NCBI GenBank assembly: GCA_964596865.1
Contig: CAZQVW010000082.1
Span: 1-10,397 of the forward strand
Direction of reading: 5' to 3'
Source of the DNA: UBA6382 sp964596865
Lineage (GTDB): Bacteria > Bacteroidota > Bacteroidia > Bacteroidales > Bacteroidaceae
DNA: 10,397 bases
The notes beneath the pieces were generated by a model. That model was given only the letters and a program-made list of their open reading frames with translations. It did no database searches and had not been told where the DNA came from. Position 1 is the stretch's first letter. Every line of letters begins with the position of its first letter. The translations under genes and the position numbers were made by a program. Shown here in pieces: positions 7,980-10,397 of this stretch.

Positions 7980-8147
7980 CGGAAAACAAAAATCAGCACA
8001 CCGAAAACGCAAATCAACATACCGAAAACGCTCCCCAACATACTGAAAACAAAAATCAATACACCGAAAACATACCTACACCTCCCTAATCCGCTCACCT
8101 ACACAATGAAAACACACATTAATATCAAGAAAGCACAATTCCATTCA
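7980..8147. repeat. eight exact-length 21-bp degenerate tandem units
   Basis: Unit starts are 7980, 8001, 8022, 8043, 8064, 8085, 8106 and 8127, with no insertions or deletions. The core is (C/A)CGAAAAC followed by an A/C-rich half; units 2 and 3 share both ends (ccgaaaacgc and aacata). Only the sixth unit (8085-8105) has lost the core. On the + strand the array is A/C-rich and almost free of G, with AAAA near base 4 and often a second A-run about 8-10 bases later. In one frame it would read as a heptapeptide repeat (PKTQINI, PKTLPNI, LKTKINT), open from TTG 7953 to TAA 8154-8156. I treat that as a by-product of the 21-bp period. Confidence 0.85.
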
Positions 8148-8212
8148 ACATATTAAAAGATTAAGATTGATTTCTTCATAACCTGTTTTGAGTCCGCCAA
8201 ATCAGTTCGTTG

Positions 8213-8319
8213 GCCTGTGAAGGTCGGCGTTTCCGGATCGACGGACAGCAAATGAGAGAGCCCTGCGCCCGCGATGACTCATCCGAGAGGATCGGCACAT
8301 CCGAGCGCAGGGATTTTTT
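8213..8319 (+). ncRNA. possible structured small RNA / + strand terminator
   Basis: A GC-rich island in AT-rich DNA. The 3' part forms a long imperfect hairpin: CCCTGCGC (8261-8268) pairs with GCGCAGGG (8305-8312), CG (8270-8271) with CG (8302-8303), GATG (8273-8276) with CATC (8298-8301), and CCGA (8283-8286) with TCGG (8292-8295) around a 5-base loop. It is followed by a T6 run at 8314-8319, as in an intrinsic terminator. Upstream a second hairpin can form: CTGT (8215-8218) with ACAG (8245-8248), and GTCG (8223-8226) with CGAC (8239-8242). The arm is long for a plain terminator, so a small RNA is possible; alternatively it is simply the 3' end of the pump/kinase transcript. I cannot match it to a known RNA family and see no convincing promoter. 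The 5' boundary is a guess. Confidence 0.4.
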
Positions 8320-8420
8320 GTTCTCCCAAATGGGGTTTCATGTTCCCAAGAAAGATTTTCGTTTTCCCAAGAAAGATTTTCGTTTTCACCCAGAAAGATT
8401 TTTTTGTTCCCCAGAAAGGA
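8319..8420. repeat. five-unit 20-23-bp tandem array
   Basis: The CCCA core occurs at 8325, 8345, 8366, 8389 and 8410 (steps of 20, 21, 23 and 21). The best unit reads GTTTTCCCAAGAAAG followed by ATTTTC; the units at 8341-8360 and 8361-8381 are nearly identical. T- and A-tracts recur at a fixed phase. The array sits between the + strand hairpin/T6 element and the nhaD terminator, so any long read-through transcript from either side would include it. Confidence 0.85.
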
Positions 8421-8423
8421 AGA

Positions 8424-8459
8424 ACAAAAAAGGCTGACACCTCGCATGAAGTGTCAGCC
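8424..8459 (-). terminator. intrinsic terminator of nhaD
   Basis: On the - strand a perfect 9-bp stem (ggctgacac 8432-8440 against gtgtcagcc 8451-8459) with a 10-base loop is followed by T6GTT (complement of 8424-8431). It lies 44 bases after the nhaD stop codon. The + strand side lacks a T-tract, so it acts in one direction. Confidence 0.88.
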
Positions 8460-8503
8460 GTAATTGGGCTTATCTGTAAAAAGAATTATCGAACGCGAAT
8501 AAA

Positions 8504-9835
8504 TCAGAACACAAGGTTTTGAAAGTAATAGAATACCTCACCTGCCAAGTAGCCGACAAAAGCAATCCACGTTACATTCTTCAGATACCACGTAAACGTG
8601 ATTTTCTCTATACCCATTGCCACGACACCGGCAGCCGAACCGATAATCAGCAGACTGCCGCCCACGCCGGCGCAATAGGCCAGCAGTTGCCAGAACAATC
8701 CATCGGTGGCAAAATCTCCTGTGGGCGCGATAGGATACATACCCATGCAGCCACCCACGAGCGGCACGTTGTCGATAATGCTTGACAGGATACCAATAAT
8801 GCCGGTTACCAAGTAGTGATTGCCCTCAAACGTGGTATTGAGCGTCTGACCGAAGATATGCAACACGCCTATGTCCTCCAAGCAAGCCACGGCCATCAAT
8901 ATGCCGAGGAAAAAGAGGATGGTGGACATATCTATATGGCTAAGCAATACACTAACACGCTTGGTCATACCATCAGCGTGGTGTTTACGAGCGTAGAATA
9001 TCTCGGTGGTAGTCCACAACACGGCCAGCACCAACAAGATGCCCACAAACGGGGGCAGGTCAGTGATATAACGGAAGATAGGCACAAAAATCAAGCCGCC
9101 GATTCCCAACACAAATACAACCTTGCGCTGCCCCTCGCTTAATTCCTGCGGCGAATCAGACAATAGACTGCTGTCGGCAATCTGGAGCTTACCATGCAGA
9201 TGATATTGCAATATCAGTGCGGGCACCAGCACCGCTATCAGCGACGGGAAGAAGATTTCGCTAATTACTCCGGAGGAAGTAATGCAATTCTTGTTCCAAA
9301 GCATGATGGTGGTTACATCGCCAATGGGCGAGAATGCGCCACCAGCGTTGGCAGCAATCACCACGAGAGCCGCATAATAAAGGCGATCGCGCTTATCGGC
9401 CACCAGTTTGTTTATCACCGTTACCATAACAATGGTGGTGGTCATATTATCCAGTATGGCCGACAGGAAAAACGTGAGGATGGTGATTTTCCAAAGCAGG
9501 GAACGCTTGGAATGGGTGCGCAATGCCCGCCTCACAAAATTAAATCCGCCGTTTTGGTCGATAATCTCCACGATAGTCATCGCTCCGAGCAGGAAAAACA
9601 GCGTTGTGGACGTGCTGCCCAGATGATGCTCCAATGAGGTATTCACTGCGTCAAACACGGTGCCGCCCACGGGCGCCGAAACATAGGATTCCGGGCTCAC
9701 CATAAACAGGGCCCAGCAAACAGCGAACATCAACAGGGCCACTGCAGCCTTATTGACTTTCGTAAAACTCTCGAGGGCAATAAAAGCGTAGCCCACGATA
9801 AAGACAATGACAATGGAAATTGTGAGAGTAGACAT
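8504..9835 (-). CDS. nhaD: NhaD-family Na+/H+ antiporter
   Basis: Inner-membrane sodium/proton antiporter of the ion-transporter superfamily; it exports Na+ (often also Li+) in exchange for H+, giving pH and salt homeostasis. It is 443 aa, hydrophobic throughout, with roughly a dozen membrane segments and an inverted duplicate fold. Conserved elements are LDNMTTTIVM (128-137) in the first half, its counterpart IIDNVPLVGG (353-362) in the second half, NAGGAFSPIGDVTTIMLW (163-180) and GGSLLIIGSAAGVVAMG (392-408). Asp129 and Asp355, each followed by Asn in the unwound-helix motif, are the expected ion-site residues. The start is ATG at 9835-9833, just before the first helix (TISIVIVFIVGYAF), with no Shine-Dalgarno. 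It ends in TGA and is followed by a strong terminator. A same-strand unknown gene lies 81 bp upstream. No tie to the export pump is apparent. Confidence 0.95.
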   Translation of the reverse strand: MSTLTISIVIVFIVGYAFIALESFTKVNKAAVALLMFAVCWALFMVSPESYVSAPVGGTVFDAVNTSLEHHLGSTSTTLFFLLGAMTIVEIIDQNGGFNFVRRALRTHSKRSLLWKITILTFFLSAILDNMTTTIVMVTVINKLVADKRDRLYYAALVVIAANAGGAFSPIGDVTTIMLWNKNCITSSGVISEIFFPSLIAVLVPALILQYHLHGKLQIADSSLLSDSPQELSEGQRKVVFVLGIGGLIFVPIFRYITDLPPFVGILLVLAVLWTTTEIFYARKHHADGMTKRVSVLLSHIDMSTILFFLGILMAVACLEDIGVLHIFGQTLNTTFEGNHYLVTGIIGILSSIIDNVPLVGGCMGMYPIAPTGDFATDGLFWQLLAYCAGVGGSLLIIGSAAGVVAMGIEKITFTWYLKNVTWIAFVGYLAGEVFYYFQNLVF

Positions 9836-9849
9836 TACTTATATACTTA

Positions 9850-9878
9850 TAGCGGAAATAATGCGGAATTATAGCGGA
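9850..9878. repeat. short 22-bp spaced TAGCGGA repeat upstream of nhaD
   Basis: tagcgga occurs at 9850 and 9872 with a partial copy, tgcgga, at 9862, within the 81-bp spacer between the unknown gene and nhaD. With only two full copies it may be chance. It could also be a small regulatory site or a remnant of the 21-bp repeat theme seen elsewhere. Confidence 0.25.
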
Positions 9879-9916
9879 GCTGCGCCGTCAGGATGACCGG
9901 CACAGCCCGCAGGGGA

Positions 9917-10312
9917 TTAGAATATCTGATTAACCGTTTTAGCGGTATCGCCCTCAAAGGTCTTCACGCCGGTAATGGCTTTATAATGCAGGTCTTGGAA
10001 ACGATAGAGCCGCATCATAGCGAAATTGCCATCATCGGATTTCACCGCCTCCAGCATATACTGACCCACAGGCGAACTATGAAAGTGTCCAAACTCATTT
10101 ACCAAACCTTTTAGCTTGGCGGGCTCCGCATTTAGGATGCGCTCCAAATTGGCGCCCGTGAGCGAAGTGCATTCACTTTTGCTGGCGCGCACGGTGCTAC
10201 CGGTAGGTTTATAGATGATGGTGGTCTTCAGACCAAAAAGGGATTTTTTGATTTCCAAGTTATCGTTATCAACCACGGCAGAAGCCATGGCCAGATGATT
10301 TAATGCTGTCAT
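9917..10312 (-). CDS. conserved-looking hypothetical protein, 131 aa
   Basis: I do not recognise this protein. It is soluble in character: no signal peptide or membrane segment, a balanced charged/hydrophobic pattern and one Cys (48). The segment at 18-43 (NLEIKKSLFGLKTTIIYKPTGSTVRA) looks like a beta-hairpin; 52-75 (TGANLERILNAEPAKLKGLVNEF) looks helical; 82-118 (VGQYMLEAVKSDDGNFAMMRLYRFQDLHYKAITGVK) looks like alternating strands. The frame is clean, with sensible codon use and good spacing to nhaD (81 bp, same strand), so co-transcription is plausible. ATG at 10312 gives MTALNHLAMASAVV; the Met at residue 9 (10288) is an alternative start. No Shine-Dalgarno is evident. The coding call is moderately strong; function is unknown. 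Confidence 0.75.
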   Translation of the reverse strand: MTALNHLAMASAVVDNDNLEIKKSLFGLKTTIIYKPTGSTVRASKSECTSLTGANLERILNAEPAKLKGLVNEFGHFHSSPVGQYMLEAVKSDDGNFAMMRLYRFQDLHYKAITGVKTFEGDTAKTVNQIF

Positions 10313-10360
10313 GTTTACAAATAGTTAGAGATGATTATTAAAGGAAAAAATAATAGATTT

Positions 10361-10379
10361 GCGCAATGGCAAATTGCGC
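10361..10379. promoter_or_regulatory. 7-bp inverted repeat upstream of the 131-aa gene
   Basis: gcgcaat (10361-10367) and attgcgc (10373-10379) are exact reverse complements around a 5-base loop. They lie 49 bp upstream of the - strand start at 10312. On the - strand the stem is followed after about 10 bases by a run of six T, so it could be a weak terminator for a gene entering from the right edge, or an operator for the 131-aa gene. The rest of 10313-10397 is AT-rich and holds nothing else recognisable. Confidence 0.35.
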
Positions 10380-10397
10380 GGGTTTAGGCCAATAATG

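Larger units (their letters stand above)
7943..8503. other. 561-bp convergent spacer between kinase and nhaD
   Basis: No gene is supported. It lies between two genes whose 3' ends face each other. In order it holds a strict 21-bp array (7980-8147), a GC-rich hairpin segment ending in T6 (8213-8319), a second 21-bp array (8319-8420) and the nhaD terminator (8424-8459). Bases 8148-8212 are AT-rich with nothing recognisable. Confidence 0.7.

Noticed and set aside
7953..8156. 67-codon open frame (TTG start) of heptapeptide repeats
   Set aside because: It exists because a 21-bp period with A/C-rich, stop-poor units stays open in one frame. The start is TTG, only 10 bases after the kinase stop, and no translation signal or signal peptide is visible. 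Kept as a repeat.
8202..8447. Open frames on both strands across the second array and hairpin (8210-8437 + and 8202-8447 -)
   Set aside because: Both run through a terminator stem, a structured GC-rich element and tandem repeats, and give low-complexity products.
9194..9637. 147-aa open frame on the + strand inside nhaD
   Set aside because: It is a shadow of the strongly supported nhaD gene on the opposite strand, with no family motifs.

Overview
The window looks like a scaffold fragment from a member of the Bacteroidales (Bacteroidota). The protein families and their wording match that group: a TolC / MacA-like adaptor / separate ABC ATPase / separate MacB-type permease cassette, a LytS-type histidine kinase, and an NhaD antiporter with typical Bacteroidota sequence. 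Shine-Dalgarno sites are mostly absent, which also fits. Base composition is near balanced. I cannot place genus or family. A run of 10 N (4663-4672) and one frameshift show draft-quality sequence.

Layout. Bases 1-405 hold no gene but contain a perfect 24-bp palindrome at the left edge (1-24) and a degenerate 21-bp tandem array (129-297). A YegS/DagK-like lipid kinase follows (406-1415, +), broken by one frameshift near 540-562. After a 355-bp spacer comes a five-gene + strand block: TolC-family outer-membrane channel (1771-3129), MacA-like adaptor (3231-4487), MacB-type ATPase (4632-5379, containing the N gap), FtsX/MacB-type permease (5492-6709) and a LytS/YehU-type sensor histidine kinase (6848-7942). 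The first four together make a complete tripartite ABC export pump spanning both membranes. The kinase is likely its sensor or a co-transcribed signalling gene, but no LytTR response regulator follows it. A 561-bp gene-free stretch (7943-8503) holds an exact 21-bp array, a GC-rich hairpin-rich segment ending in a U-tract (possible small RNA or + strand terminator), a second 21-bp array and a clear - strand intrinsic terminator. That terminator closes nhaD (8504-9835, -), a Na+/H+ antiporter. Upstream of nhaD on the same strand is an unrecognised 131-aa protein (9917-10312, -).

The most unusual signal is not a gene. At least four, probably five, separate intergenic stretches are built of degenerate repeats with the same 21-bp period (20-23 bp locally), although the sequence units differ: 129-297, about 1587-1740 (weak), 6707-6769, 7980-8147 and 8319-8420. 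Twenty-one base pairs is two turns of B-DNA, and most units carry A- or T-tracts at a fixed phase, so curved DNA or a nucleoid-protein platform is a reasonable hypothesis. I do not recognise this as a named repeat family. I see no phage, IS element, CRISPR array, tRNA or rRNA.
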